The position numbers were made by a program, and so were the translations under genes. 64,000 bases of DNA from Xestospongia muta. Lineage: Eukaryota; Porifera; Demospongiae; Haplosclerida; Petrosiidae. The stretch covers positions 5,652,118-5,716,117 of the forward strand of contig OY848917.1 in assembly GCA_963693285.1 (NCBI GenBank), in the 5' to 3' direction. Shown here piece by piece: positions 24,010 to 37,385 of this stretch. How positions within the stretch are numbered: the stretch's first letter is position 1; every line of letters starts with the position of its first letter. The notes beneath the pieces are model-generated. The model was not told where the DNA came from, made no database searches, and worked only from the letters and a program-made list of their open reading frames with translations.

Positions 24010-27000
24010 ATGGCTCAAGAGCCTCTTCACAGAGCAGAAAAAATAAGAAGAGAAGATGAGTCTGGTTTTCTAAAAACTGGAGGCAATATAGCAGCCATTG
24101 ACTTTGGTACTACCTTTTGTACGTTGGCCTACACCACTCGAGGTGATGCAGAAGTAAATACACTCAAGTTAGGTGGTATTCATCAACGAGTACCAAACGC
24201 TATATTAATCCACAAATTAGTCGATCAATGCCGTGTGGTGGAGTTTGGATACAGAGCACAAGATACATATGCTAAAATGAGGCCAAATGATCGTGTTAGT
24301 CACATCTACTTTGAGAGAATGAAGATGATCCTTGAGAGAGATGAGGTGAGCTTGTATGATCATAACTGTCTGTAGTCTTTCACATAATCTCATTCCCAGA
24401 CCTACTGGGAACAAGGTTAATTATTCTCTTTAAACCACTAATTGACTAGTTATGCTGACTGTCAAAACAATGATTTGTGTAGATTATTTGTGAAGTAAAG
24501 TAACTTGAAACCTTATTAATCAAACACTTGGATTACTTGAACAAGCCCTTCAAAATAATTATCTCTGTAATAGCAAATACAAGTGGCATTACTTGTTTAA
24601 AAGGTTAAAGTTCTGAGCATGGCATAATGTTAACTGTAAACATATATATTATCAGTCATTGGTTTATTCTTTGACTGATTATAGAAGCCTCTACATATCT
24701 CGGCTTTATGTAGCTTGTTTTTCTGCCATATATAATGCATTAAATTATTGTTAAGTATAATTACTATATTTATTGTTAAGCAATGTACATGTTTTGGTTT
24801 TCTTTTAGGATTTAAATCGTGAGACTATAGTACAGTCATTTACTAACGAGAACTACTATCTTGTGGAAGTTATTGCATTTGTTATAAAGTATCTTAAAGA
24901 TCAACTTGAAGAACATTTAGATAGAACAGTTACTCCACTCAAGGCTAAAGACTTTGACTGGGTCATTACGGTACCTGCCATTTGGAAGGCTAGAGGAAAG
25001 AGAATGATGAGAGAAGCTGCTTATATGGTAAGATATATAGACATTATTTTAAACTGATTGTTTTGGAAGAATAATATCGTTACAGAGTTTGTAGATAACC
25101 AGTCTTATTTATATTGATTCTTGATACAAATTTAATGCCTGTTATTAATTGTGTTTAATAAATCTTACCTTCAAACTGTACCTTTTTAAAAGTAATCAAA
25201 TATATTAATAGACATTTATTTGTAAATGTCCAAGCCCCATCCAATTCAACATAATTTTTTAGACAATGGTACATGCTAAAATTAGTATGTACGCACAGTG
25301 CCTAGATTAGAGTAATGCCTATTCTGTGATTAGAATGAAAATTGTAAGTTAGTCAACAACAACAATGAAGTAGCCGTTATGTTACGTCTATAGCAATATC
25401 ATAAGTTCTTAGTTTTACTACTGCTTTTTATTAAAAATGAACCCATTGCTTCACTAAGAGGAATGAGAGTAGTACAACACTAAAGAACCTGTGGTTGTAG
25501 CAGTCTCTTTCTCCTAGTGAGGTTGTAAATAGAACATTCAAGTACTTGACAATTAGAAATAATTATTAGCTATAGATACAATTAAAACATTTCCTTATAT
25601 GGTAATTCTTGACAAGTGTTATGCAAGATGTTGCATACCATGTTCCACTCCTTACGAGGCTATGAGCTACTGCTCAACATGATAGAGATACTATGAACCA
25701 GCTATTTTGTAATAATTATTGCCCTAATGATAGAACCTAATTGTTATTTCAATGTCTTTCATCCATGCCTCATGCCTTTTCTGCAAGGTATTCTAATAGA
25801 AGCAAGAATTCCTTAGTATTAAGAAAGAGTCAAAATACAACCATCATAGTATATAATGGAAGGTTGAGCCTACTTTTATTCTAATTTATTCAACACTGAC
25901 AAAAATCAATTAGGGATCTTGATTAAGATTAATTTAGACTGTTTATTGCTTCTATTGACATCTGGGAAGTAAAGCATTAAGAAGAGAAAAATTTAGCAGA
26001 TATGTCAAAAGTTACTGCTCTGCATGCCCATGCATACCTTGTACAATTAGTTTGGTAAGCATCCTTAGCAACAGATTAAGTAGGTACATGTATATTATTC
26101 ATGTATTAGTAGTTGTAGACTATTTCTGGTTATATACATATACTTCTTGTACAGACAATTAATAATACATTCATAAGATTCAATGTACTACTCATTCATA
26201 TAGGCAGGCTTGTTGACACCACAAGGAGAGATTAGTACTTTCTCAGAGGTAGGACGTGGCGTACCACGGCCTGACGAATTGAACCATGACAAACTATGCC
26301 TTGCTCTAGAACCTGAGGTTGCTGCTATATACAGTCAACAAACTACTGCTAGAGAGGTAGCAGCAAGTATCAGGAGCCGTCCTAAGCCCAAGAATTACAT
26401 GGTTGTTGATATTGGAGGAGGGACAGTTGACATTACTGCTCATCGTGATAATGCTGGCAAGTGTGATGTAGTCATCCCTCCTATGGGGAATGATTGGGGA
26501 GGTACAAAAGTCAATCAACAATTTGCAAAGTTTCTGTCGACTGTTGTGGGTGATGAGGATTTTGCAAACTTTACTTCTGTCGGTGATGCAAAAAAACGTG
26601 TTAGTAACCGCGCTGCTATTAACAAGTTGATATACAATGAATTTGAACAGCAAAAAGTTGTTTTTGGTGAGAATGTTGGGAACAATGCAGAACTAAAGGA
26701 TGCTAATGGTTTGGATAAGGAAACAAGTATCACTTTACCTGGTTCATTTATTGACTACTATCACGATGACAGGATTAGAGTTGGTATTGATGGGCACCCT
26801 GGTCTCTCATTAGATGACGATGTTCTTTATATGACCTATCCCAGGATGGTTGAAATGTTTAAACCAGCTATTGAAGGTATTATTGAATGTACAATAGCTG
26901 CCTTAGAACAACTACAAGGACAAATTGAAACTGTTTATTTAGTTGGTGGATTTGGTGGTTGTCGATATGTTCACAGCAAAATAAAAGAAAGCCTTCAACA

Positions 27001-27565
27001 ACGTTTTCCTCGACGTAACTACCAAGTTATTGTACCTACCTCGCCTAATCTTGCCATAGCTACAGGAGCTGTAATGTGGCGTAAAGATCCCAATGTTATT
27101 CAGACAAGACGCTCGGATGGTACTTATGGCATTGGTATGAATATACCATTCGATACTGCAAAGCATGATCCATTCTATAGATTTGCACACCCTGAAACTG
27201 GTGAGCCTCGTTGTCGAAGTGTGTTAAGTGTCTTTGTGCAAGTTGGAGAGACAGTTAAAACCAGTGAAGTTTTTAAAACATATGTTATTCCACATCGACA
27301 GGCCCACACTTCAATGAGTATTACCATCTATTGTACTAAGGAACGAGGAGTGTTGTATTTGAAAGATAAGAATGATCAATTTTGTGTTCGTAAAATTGGG
27401 GAACTTATCATTGCCATCCCAAATCCTCGTAACACGGCCAGAGAAGATCGTAAAGTGTATGTTATAATGGACTTTAGTGGTACAGAAATACAAGCCAAAG
27501 CTAGGTACTCCCTTAATGGAGAAGAAGTTAAAATTGTGTGTGACTTTTTGACGTATTTGCAATGA
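24010..27565 (+). CDS. HSPA12-like Hsp70-family ATPase (gene E), 3 exons, most divergent member
   Basis: Exons are 24010-24345, 24809-25027 and 26204-27565 (336 + 219 + 1362 nt, phase 0), giving about 638 aa. Borders are GAG|GTGAGC, TTTAG|GAT, ATG|GTAAGA and ATAG|GCA. Motifs are IAAIDFGTTFCTLAY, FDWVITVPAIWKARGKRMM, LALEPEVAAIY, VVDIGGGTVDITA and LVGGFGGCRYVHSKI. E differs from its neighbours throughout (HKLVDQCRVVEFGYRAQ in exon 1; PMGNDWGGTKVNQQF in exon 3), so it is an older paralogue. It is the first gene of the plus-strand array. An upstream in-frame Met exists at 23968, but MAQEPLHRAEK aligns with the family start. It has no substrate-binding domain and ends VCDFLTYLQ. Confidence 0.9.
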
Positions 27566-27845
27566 AATGTTTTGTTAAACGTTGTCTTTTGTCAGTTAAA
27601 CATATTTCAATACTTTAGACATTAATTTGTATTTCTTCTAATTAGATATGTGATGTTTTTATAATTGAATTGCCAGTGTTGGATTCCCCTTGGAATTCCC
27701 CCTCGAAATTCCTCGTGCTATACTTAGTGGGTGGAGTAATGACATGTCATTGATCAAGGGGACGTGGTTGGTTGTAGCAACAATTGTTTTATTAACCAGC
27801 TGTTTACTTCAGCCAATACCACTCTAGGTAATTCCTAAGTTAACA

Positions 27846-28045
27846 TGCTCAAGCTAGATGATGTCCAAGAACGAGTACCTGATACTATATGAGCTGATAT
27901 ATGTGGAGTAGTAGAGTTTGGATACAAAGCCCGTATTGTCTTTGTAAAGACGAGGTCATGTGATCATGTTAGCTGACTTTATTTTGAAAGAATAGAGACT
28001 TCTGTGAAAATTTCTGGGAGGGACAGGCGATCTTGGTAAGACTCA
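27846..28045 (+). pseudogene. Remnant of an E-type HSPA12 exon 1
   Basis: The stretch VQERVPDT, then GVVEFGYKAR, then RSCDHVS and YFERIE can be read across stops and frame shifts, and matches HQRVPNAI..RVVEFGYRAQ..RPNDRVSHIYFERMK of gene E. It lies about 280 bp beyond the end of E. A related, even more decayed piece lies at about 51320-51440. Confidence 0.65.
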
Positions 28046-28049
28046 ACTT

Positions 28050-29640
28050 TATTTATTTAGTGTATATTTAACAGTTATACAAGGACCAATATTATGAATG
28101 TTTTGAAGGCTACTATTACCAATTGACAAAATTTTTGTTAATGATGTTATTACCGTATCTATTATACTAATTTAGGTATGGTCTAGCATAGGTAACAAAG
28201 TATTTTCAAAGGTTTGCCAGTTTTATTTCTTATGACGTATTATGTTATTAGCATGCAATGTAGGAAGGATCTGAAGAGATATTTTCATCTGTTACAATAC
28301 TTTGCCACCAGGCCCACCACAGCAGTTAAACATAGTTCTGAAGGCACAATTTTGTATTAACAACCTGAACATCCTTATAACCTTTGATGAAGTCAAGTCA
28401 TCTGTTTAGACACTTAGTCACTATGAACTAGGATAAACCAGCAATTTAGTTAAACTTAATTCAGATAGAACTAGACTTCTACCAGTCCAAATGGAGGTTC
28501 ATACATACATGTGTATATAATCTATTTTTAATCACTATAGGAATTTTTCAGTCTCATTCATTCGAATGTAAAGCAGAGGGAAAGCCAGTATATGTTGCTC
28601 CTTCTGATATTGTACAATGATGACCTAGCTGGAAAGTAAGAGTAAGCTTAATTGACATAAGCTTGATTGTTGGTGTGTTGTGTTACCTATACTACTAAAC
28701 ATGATAATGCTAAGCTGGAAACATTAATTTGCTATCATGTTCTGATCATGTCATGTTACTCCTCTGGTTAAGGCTATTGCTATTACAGATGTACTAATTC
28801 AGTTATAAACATGGTATTGAAGTGTATAGTGGCTTCCTTGAGATGGACATACTTGTTATGTCATCTATCATTTACATAATTTGTGATTATCCATGAGCCT
28901 CGGAAATATATAGCCATTTGGGAAGCACAGCAAGAAAGTTTTGTTGAATTAGTTTTGTTAGTGTTAAGTTAATCCATGACTTAATATTATTGTATTTCTT
29001 TAGGTTTACAAAGATAATTCAGTTGGTCTAGTAGGGAAGTTGAGAAAAGTGAAAAACAAACACCATATTATGAGGAGATTCCAGTAGAAGTGATAGATAA
29101 CATTTTGCTTGGACCCTATAAATATCTTTTGAAAAACATCCTGGAAGGTAACAAAACAGAGAGATACTGGATCGTATTTCTGCCTTCAACTATTGATGGT
29201 TTAATGATAAACTAGCAATAAATATGTCTGCTATCATCACTGGTCATTTGTTAGATGTGACTGTCACAAATGGCACTTTTCATAATAGGTCTTTGTTTTA
29301 TTTGTTATATAATCACTATTTTGTAGAGCTAGAGATGGTTTAGTGAAACAATGTGCTATTCCCGATTGAACTGTTTTTAGTTATGATTTATCCCAAGAAC
29401 TTACTCTGATAATGCCATTTCTCAGCTAGGAGTACTCATTAAGGTAAGTTAATGTTTCTTGACTTATATTTCAGTTTTCAAAGAAAAAGGAATTTCATAT
29501 AGTTCAATGATTATTCTTCTGAGAGACTTTGGTTATCTTACAGTACAAGACTTGATGATCAAACCGAATCAAGTTTTATGTGAAGCAGTTAATGAAGACG
29601 GAGTAAAGAAAATCTGGACAAACAGTAATAAAGTTTGATA
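28050..29640 (+). repeat. Ghost-gene segment, copy 1 (unidentified exon-like sequence)
   Basis: Short open stretches next to splice-like signals recur in the same order in all spacers of the F-I array. Here they include an exon-like block EFFSLIHSNVKQRESQYMLL (about 28541-28640, acceptor ACTATAG), VYKDNSVGL after TTCTTTAG (29005), and YSSMIILLRDFGYLTVQDLM (about 29500). Stops and frameshifts make it non-functional. I do not recognise the parent protein. Confidence 0.5.
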
Positions 29641-30172
29641 ATAGATTAAATAATAAAGTTATTATATATTACATTTACTAAACTTCTTACCCGTCTCAAA
29701 TCTACATTTACATCATGGGTAGTTGTGAGTTCTTATAATGAACTAACTGGCATAGAAATAGATCAAATTTTTGATGAATTTCAATATCCTCCCTTAGATC
29801 TTAGCAATTATATTTACTTGTCTGTAGTCATGTTCTGACTCCTGTGTCTTGTTGTCTATTCATATTTAGATCATATACTTTTAAAACTAAGAGAAAGTCA
29901 AGACAGATAAATGGTGAAAAAGTCCAAAAAGATGATATTGACTGAGCATGACTGGAGTAATTCTTATACACCCTTAACGTTTACAACATCATTACACGTT
30001 TGTTTGCTATGAAAAACGGTTGACAATGATTAATAATTATTTTATTAAATATTAACTTAATAACATTAAGGAAACCTGTTACAATACTGAAGTATTATCG
30101 TTACAAACACTACAAACAACAACCGATCAGTAATGTTCTATTAGTGATATTGGGAGTTACCCGAAATGATTG
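29641..30172. other. 5' flank of gene F
   Basis: This AT-rich sequence is conserved with the flank of G (about 36730-37283) and partly with those of H and I. The last part (ATTGGGAGTTACCCGAAATG) is near-identical in F and G and belongs to the duplicated promoter block. Confidence 0.5.
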
Positions 30173-30180
30173 TGACGTCA
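30173..30180 (+). promoter_or_regulatory. Perfect CRE/ATF-type octamer TGACGTCA upstream of gene F
   Basis: The palindrome TGACGTCA begins 102 nt before the ATG of F. The same octamer at the same distance occurs before G and I. This sequence is the consensus for CREB/ATF bZIP factors. Function is inferred from the motif and its conserved position only. Confidence 0.6.
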
Positions 30181-30274
30181 TTGTATCCCCATTCCTGTTC
30201 CAAGGTAAAATTCAGTATTGGATCAAGGATACTATTTTTTGCTGTGTAGTACGAAGTGGTCGTTGATCTTCAAG

Positions 30275-33200
30275 ATGGCATTTTCTTATCAACCTGAACC
30301 TCTTAGCAGATCAGACAAAATGAAACGTACTGAATTCGATATGACTTTGCAACCACGTCAGACAATTGCTGCTATCGATTTCGGGACTACTTTCGTCTCT
30401 CTGGCGTATGCAACTAGTGGAGATGACAAAGTCAATACACTCAAACTTCATAGTACCTTTGAGAGAGTGCCAAATGCTATATTACTGAAAAGAGTTCCTG
30501 GAAATAAATGTGTAGTGGAAGACTTTGGATCAAAAGCTCAGGCATCGTATTGTAAAATACGAAGTAGTGAACAACAAAATTATATTTATTTTGAGAGAAT
30601 TAAAATGCTCTTGGAAAGAGATGAGGTTAGTACTGTTGTCATTGTTAGCCATATATCACGAAATCAGCAATGCCTTTGTTACTGTTGTGGTTATATTAAG
30701 TGACCTGTATGAATGTCACCAATGTTCATTGAAACTTTAATAATTTACAATACATCTTGGTTGCTGGCAGAGAAATGCTGTACTTTAATGGGAAAGTAAT
30801 AAAGTTAGATTTCAAGGTTTAGAGTTTAGTAATTATTCAGTGTTACTATTTTTGTCCTTTTTACCTAATATATTTCTTATAAGTAAAGGATTGTAATCAT
30901 CTTTTAAGTGGAGTTACTCTGTAGAAATTAACAATTGACTGATTGGTTTAACCAATATATGGTTATATAGGTTGTATGTATGTGTGTAGCATATTATTTC
31001 TTGCAAACAAAAAGTAAGTATCTATTGTCATTCCTAACAATTACAAATTATCAAATTGACTAAACATTCCTAATGTAATGTCAATTCTATAGTACATCAA
31101 TGACGAAAACAATATGAAGTTGACTTTCAGTTGCTACATACATGACAAATCTGTATAACCATATATTAGTTAAGTAAACTAAATAATCAATTTTTATAAT
31201 GATATGATTTCCTTTAACATACATAGACTATATGCAAATAACTTATAAACAACAAGACCTTTTATGGGAACTTATATAGGCCATTATTGTTAATACCACA
31301 GTTTACATAAGTGTCATTCTTGTAGTAATTAAATGCTGACAATGATGAGCAATCGTGCTTTGTTCTTGTACGTATAAAACTGAGTACAATGTATGTGTAT
31401 ACACATACTCTGTTTTGTGGCTACAATATAACTCAAATGTGCTATTTCTATTATACATTCTAAACCAGCAATAAAACGTTTTGGACTTAATGATTTGTGA
31501 TAAATCTTGTGTAACAATCACTGTAAAAATGGATTGGTAGATCTAACAATCAATAGTCATTTACTTTGCAAATAATAAAGAACAAGATTAGTAATTAAAC
31601 ATCACACTCTGTAATTGCTAAAATATATTTATGACAGTTTATATGTAGTTAACTGTCAAAGCAATGATGATTCTGTTTAACATCTTGTTAATTAGAAAAA
31701 CATTTTCATGGATGCTTCATGCTAGACTTGCAGATGTTGTTATGTAATCTGTATGTATAGTAGCTCTGCTGTGTCATTGTGTGTATCATAAAATATGAAC
31801 ATACCTCTGTATTACAGTATGTTATAATTTAATATTTTTAAGTGCTTAATTAAGTATACATAATATTGTCAGTTTGTAACAACGATGTTTCTGACAGTCT
31901 GTAGATCGTAATACTACAATCAAGTCATTCAATGGTGGTGACTACTTTCTAGTTGAAGTGATAGCCTTCATATTGAAACATTTGAAAGATCTATTATTGG
32001 CCAGACTCACAGATGGGATCCGTTCACTTCGATCCAGTGACTTTGACTGGGTCATTACTGTACCAGCTATTTGGAAAGCTAGAGCAAAGAGAATGATGAG
32101 AGAAGCTGCTTATTTGGTAAGTATCTTTACAATAAATGTTTATACTTTACAAAAGTTTATACTTTACAAAGACTTAAAGAGTTATATTTTAATGATGCTT
32201 GCCAACTTCCTACTTTAATAGCTATATTCATACCAAATAGCTAGAGAGCATTGTTATTATTATAACTCATTTCCATTATGTAGGCTTGTCTAACTTCTAA
32301 CAAAACAGGAATCACTAGTTTCACTGCTGTTGGACGAGGCCTACCAAGACCACCTGAAGACAACCCAGAGAGATTAACCTTAGCTCTTGAACCTGAAGTA
32401 GCTGCTATATATGCTCAAAACTACACTAAGAATGTTGTATCGGTATCTCCACCTAAACGTTATATGGTGATAGATATTGGAGGTGGTACTGTAGATATCA
32501 CAGTACAAGATCAGAGAGCTGATAAAGTCAGTGTAGTACTTACACCAATTGGAAATGCCTGGGGTGGAACAACGGTTAATAAAGCCTTTTCCAATGTGTT
32601 AGGAGAAATTGTTGGTGAAAAAGAGTTTGGAAGCTTTTTAAGTAGAAAGGCTGTCCACAAAGCTATCTTGAACAAACTCTTGTACTCTGAATTTGAAGAG
32701 GAAAAGAAGAAGTTTGGTGACAAGTACAAAGCTGTTGCAACAGCTTCTGATGAGTTGATCATTGACCTTCCATCATCTTTTGTTGAATACTATGGTGATA
32801 AGATTAGAGCTGGAGTACGTCGAATGGAAGGAGTGGAGTTTGAAGATGATGCCTTGTTTATTAAATATGGTTATGTGGAAAAGAAACTTTTTCAACCAAC
32901 AATTGATGGCATTGTCAAATGTACCTTTACTGCTTTTAGGGAATTAAAAGAAAGAGTCGATACTATATATCTCGTGGGTGGGTTTGGTGGATGCCAATAC
33001 ATTTATAAAAAGTTAGAAGAAGCTATAAGGCGGTATCGTGGAGTACATTATGACAAAATTGTTTGTCCTGAGCATCCCAATCTTGCTATTGCTACTGGAG
33101 CAGTTATGTGGCGTAAAAATCCTGGTGTGATAGAATCTCGTAAAGCTGATGCCACCTATGGAATAGATGTGTCTATTCCCTTTAGAGATGGTGAACATGA

Positions 33201-33597
33201 TGAACACTATCGATTTTATAATGAAGAACAGCAGCAATATAGATGTGATGATGTATTTTGCGTATTTCTTCAAAAGGGCGAGCTAGCAAAAGCTGATGAG
33301 GTTTTCACAACTGATATAACTCCTCCCTATCAGCACATGACTACTCAATCTCTCACAATCTACACAACTCCAAACTTAGGAGTACAATATGTAGAAGATG
33401 AAGAAGGAAGAGCAACTGTCCGAAAAATAGGTGAATTAGAAATCGATATACCCAACCCTGACAATCTTCCAAGGGAGGAACGTATTATTGAAGTTACAAT
33501 GGATTTTAGTAGTACAGAAATACAAGCTAAAGCCAAGTATCGTGTGAATGGGCAAGAAGTTAAAACTGTTTGTGATTTTTTGTCTGCACAAATATAA
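30275..33597 (+). CDS. HSPA12-like Hsp70-family ATPase (gene F), 3 exons
   Basis: Exons are 30275-30625, 31898-32116 and 32284-33597 (351 + 219 + 1314 nt, phase 0), giving 627 aa. Borders are GAG|GTTAGT, GACAG|TCT, TTG|GTAAGT and GTAG|GCT. Phosphate-1 IAAIDFGTTFVSLAY has its Asp at residue 35. DWVITVPAIWKA lies near 168. LALEPEVAAIY has its Glu near 226. IDIGGGT lies at 253-259 and VGGFGG at 421-426. These are the Hsp70/actin-fold ATP-binding motifs. The Hsp70 beta-sandwich substrate domain is missing, as in HSPA12 proteins. The C-terminus ends VCDFLSAQI. It is the first of four close tandem copies. Intron 1 carries an old MITE copy shared with G, H and I. Confidence 0.9.
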
Positions 33598-34609
33598 ATT
33601 TTTCATGACAATATTAATTTTAAAATGATGTTTAAATAGATTGATTTTTAAACTAATTGATAGTCACTTGGATTGCATACATAGTACAAAGTATTTTCAA
33701 TTTTGGAATGCATCAATGATATATAGGTTTATAGCCTCACATAGTCAGCCTCTCCCTTAATTAATTTAAATGTCTGGTGGATTTGTTAACCTAAACACTT
33801 GCAAATCTAATATAATGAAATTAAAATGTGCTACATTAATACATTATTAATTTAATTGGCCTCTATATTAGAATTGATACAGATTACTTTAAAAACATAA
33901 TCTGCAAGCTTGCTAATAGAAAAGTATTGAAGTTGGGAGGAATAACATAATCTGGTGTAACCAACTCCTCCCTCTGCAGTAATGAAGAGGGGTTGGATAC
34001 AGGTTACTGTATTTCTTTATATATAAACTAGTGTACCTCACATAGCCATGAATCTTGATCTATTACTCAAACAAGAACATACAAATTATTATATTAGTAA
34101 AACTTGACAAAATTTTGGACGTTTAGTTCATACCGATGCCATTGTACCTTCCCTTTTTTATCCTTATGGTTTTCATAATACATGTAAACAAAAAATATTT
34201 AATCATCGCAATGTAGAGGGAATATGTCAGAGAAGGAATTTGAATGTTTGATTAGAAACCAATTGTTAAAACCCAATTTACTAATATATGATATGTCTAA
34301 ATGCATGTTTACTTAAAGAGGTCAGTATTTACTATTTAATACTATTCCTATATTAAATAAAGATATTCTTGTAGTGACTGTATATTTTCTCTTTTTTTTT
34401 AGTATATGAATTATGAAAAGTGGTCCATTCTTTCACTTAATATAAGTTTCTATCTAGTAGATGTATTGGTAAGTCAGTTTACACTTGTACTCTTTAAGAT
34501 TATTTCCTATATACATAGTCTTTGTTTAATGATAATGATGGAGATGGAAAGTGAGATAATGTAAGAGATGGAAGACTTAAGTGATGGCTCACATGAAATT
34601 GATATCTAA
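33598..34609. other. Spacer after gene F, duplicated after gene H
   Basis: The block at about 33705-34110 (starting near GTTTATAGCCTCACATAGTCAGCC) recurs at about 51750-52135 after gene H. Both copies include a CAACTCCT...CCTCTGCAGT segment. No coding sequence is supported. The match shows that the duplicated unit extends well past the HSPA12 gene. Confidence 0.7.
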
Positions 34610-36740
34610 CATGCATTATTTATTTAGTGTATATTAAACAGTTATACAAGTACCAATATTATGGATATTTTGAAGGTAAACATGTCTTCTATCCATTTCC
34701 ATTTAAGATATTTGTCCTATTGTTCTGTCTTTTCCATATTCCTTAACCAATTGTTAGTATAACATTATAACATTATTATTTTTGATTGTTTTTAACATAG
34801 GAGATTGTAATGCTAAGTTTATTTCATTCATGTTGAAAAGCTGTGTCATGGACATTCCCAAATTGTGGACTGTCAAAACATTCCAATTACCTGATTTGTA
34901 CCTCCTGTAATATTGCTATGTAACAGTTTATAATGACAATGGCATTCTATTTTATGGTAACTTTATCAGAGAAGTCATATTATGATGTATGGCAAATCTA
35001 CACATTTCCAAATGTTTAATGAGATATCCTGTAATAGCTTTATACACGTCAGTAGTTAACGTGATAATCTACATGTATGATTTTTAACCTAGGGGAATAT
35101 ATCATGTTGAAGGTGAAACTGACATCAGATTTGCTAGAAAGATCTAAAGACATACTTTCATCTGTTACAATACTTTTGTCACCACAACAGTTAAACATAG
35201 TTCTGAACACACAATTTTGTATTAATGACCTGAACATCCTTATAATCTTTGATGAAGTCAAGTCATCTGTTAAGACACTTCGTATCACTTAGTGAATTGG
35301 TTGATTTAACCAATCTGTTGTCATTTTAGTTACAAATAGTACATAATGAGATTCTGATAAGTATAATAAAAATCACTCTGCTTTAATTACTAATATTCAG
35401 TTAGCCAGACATTAGTAATAGAAATGGAAGTAATGGAAGTAGGCAACAGATTTCCTTATTAAGATAAAGATACCTTACCCTTCCATGTTACTAATACAGT
35501 GCAAACATACAAAGGATATAGACATTGTACATACAGATTAATGTGGCTATTGTCCAATGAGAAGTTTATACAGCTATAGAATCTGTTAACTCATCTATAT
35601 GATTTGTACATGTCATTAATATATTAGTAATGAGAATGGAGTGATATTTGTTAAATGTCTCAACATCTCATCGTGTAATTATGGAATGAAAATGACCATT
35701 AATTGGTTAAATCAACACTTCTATTTTTACAGTGTGTGAAATGGGATAAACCAGTGAATTTTGTTAAACTTAATTCAGATTGAACTGTTACCTAGACTAC
35801 CTAAACATGATAATGTAAAGCTGAAACATTCATTTGCTATCATGTTCTGACCATGCCATCTCCTCTGGTTAGGCTATGGCATTACAGATGGACTAATTCA
35901 GTTGTAAACATGGTATTGAAGTGAGATGGACATACTTGTTATGTCACCTATCATTTGAGTTATTTGTGATTATCTATGAGCCTCGGAAATATGTAGCCAT
36001 TTGGGAAACACAGCAAGAAAGTTTTGTTGAATTTGCTTTGTTAGTGTCAAGGTTATTCATGACTTAATATTTATTGTATTTCTTTAGGTTTATAAAGAAA
36101 ATTCAGTTGGTCTAGAAATATTAACGACTTCTGACCAAACTATGATGTTTCTGAATGATATCAGATTAAAAAGGAGGGAAGTTGAGAAAGTTAAAAAAGA
36201 ACACAATATGAGGAGTATTCCAGTAAAAGTGTTAGATAGGATTTTGCTTGGAACCTATAAATATCTTTTGAAAAAAGTCCTGGAAGATAACAAACGATAA
36301 AGATACTGGGTTGTTTTTCTGCCTTCAACTATTGATGGTTTGATGATAAACTAGTAGTAATATGTCTGCTATCATCACTGGTCATTTGTTGGATGTGGCT
36401 ACAGGACATTGTCATAAATGGTACTTTTCATAATAGGTCTTTGAAACAATATGCTAATCTTGATTGGAGTGTTTTTTAGTCATGATTTATCCCAAGAACT
36501 TACTCTGATAATGCCATTTCTCAGCCAGGAGTACTCATTAAGGTAAGTTAATGTTTCTTGACTTATATTTAAGTTTTCAAAGAAGAAGAAATTTCATATA
36601 GTTTAATGATTATTCTCCTGAGAGACTTTGGTTATCTTACAGTACATTTGATGATCAAACTGAATCAAGTTTTCATATGAAGCAGTTAAAGAAGACGAAG
36701 TAAAGAAAATCTTGACAAGCAGTAATAAAGTTTGATAATT
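34610..36740 (+). repeat. Ghost-gene segment, copy 2 (best preserved)
   Basis: An exon-like block after CTAG at about 35091 reads LERSKDILSSVTILLSPQQL and continues to DEVKSSVKTL. It is interrupted by a MITE (35287-35732) and resumes CVKWDKPVNFVKLNSD. Later blocks are EPRKYVAIWETQQESF (about 35978), VYKENSVGLEILTTSDQ after TTTAG (36089), RSIPVKVLDRILLGTYKYLL and FLPSTIDGLMI. The order matches the other copies. The IPVKVLDRIL block vaguely resembles an F-box start, but this is not enough for a call. Confidence 0.55.
35287..35732. mobile_element. MITE-like insertion in ghost-gene copy 2
   Basis: The ends resemble those of the 52989-53229 MITE (left TCACTTAGTGAATTGGTTGA; right AATTGGTTAAATCAAC...TTTTTACAGTG). 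Copies 1 and 3 of the ghost gene read straight across this site (GAACTTAGTATCTGTGAACTGGG at 45373), giving a natural empty site. The flanking TA is consistent with Tc1/mariner-type insertion. Confidence 0.6.
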
Positions 36741-37283
36741 GATTAAATAATAAAGTTATTATATATTACATTTGCTAAACTTCTTACCTGTCTCAAATCT
36801 ACATTTACATCATGGCTAATTGTGAGTTCGTATAATGAACTAACTGACATAGAAATAAATAAACCAAATTTTTGATGAATTTCGATTTTCTTTCTTAGAT
36901 CTAAGCAAATGTATATACTTGTCTCTAGTATCACATGTACTGACTTCTGTGTCTGTTGTCTATTTGTATTTAGATCATATACATTTAAAACTGAAGAAAG
37001 TCAAGACAGATAGATGGTGAAGAAATCCAAAAAGATGATATTGACTTTGAGCATGACTGGACTGGAATAATTTATTGTACACCCTTAATGTTTACAACAT
37101 CATTACACGTTTGTTTGCTATGAAAAACGATTGACAATGATAAATAATTATTTTATTAAATATTAACTTAATAACATTAAGGAAACCTGTTACAATACTG
37201 AAGCATTATCGTTACAAACACTACAAACAACAACCTATCAGTAATGTTCTATTAGTGATATTGGGAGTTACCCGAAATGATTG

Positions 37284-37291
37284 TGACGTCA
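37284..37291 (+). promoter_or_regulatory. Perfect CRE/ATF-type octamer TGACGTCA upstream of gene G
   Basis: Lies 102 nt before the ATG of G, in a block almost identical to that of F (GATTGTGACGTCATTGTATC). Confidence 0.6.
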
Positions 37292-37385
37292 TTGTATCCC
37301 CATTCCTGTTCCAAGGTAGATTTCAGTATTGGATCAAGGATACTATTTTTTGCTTTGTAGTACGAAGTGGTCGTTGATCTTCAAG

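Noticed and set aside
32511..33273. Antisense open frames inside exon 3 of F (and equivalents in G, H, I, A, B, D, E)
   Set aside because: They mirror the conserved coding strand and recur wherever exon 3 recurs; no independent evidence.
36190..36300. F-box in the ghost gene (RSIPVKVLDRILLG)
   Set aside because: The leucine pattern is only suggestive and the block is in a decayed sequence; not enough to name a family.
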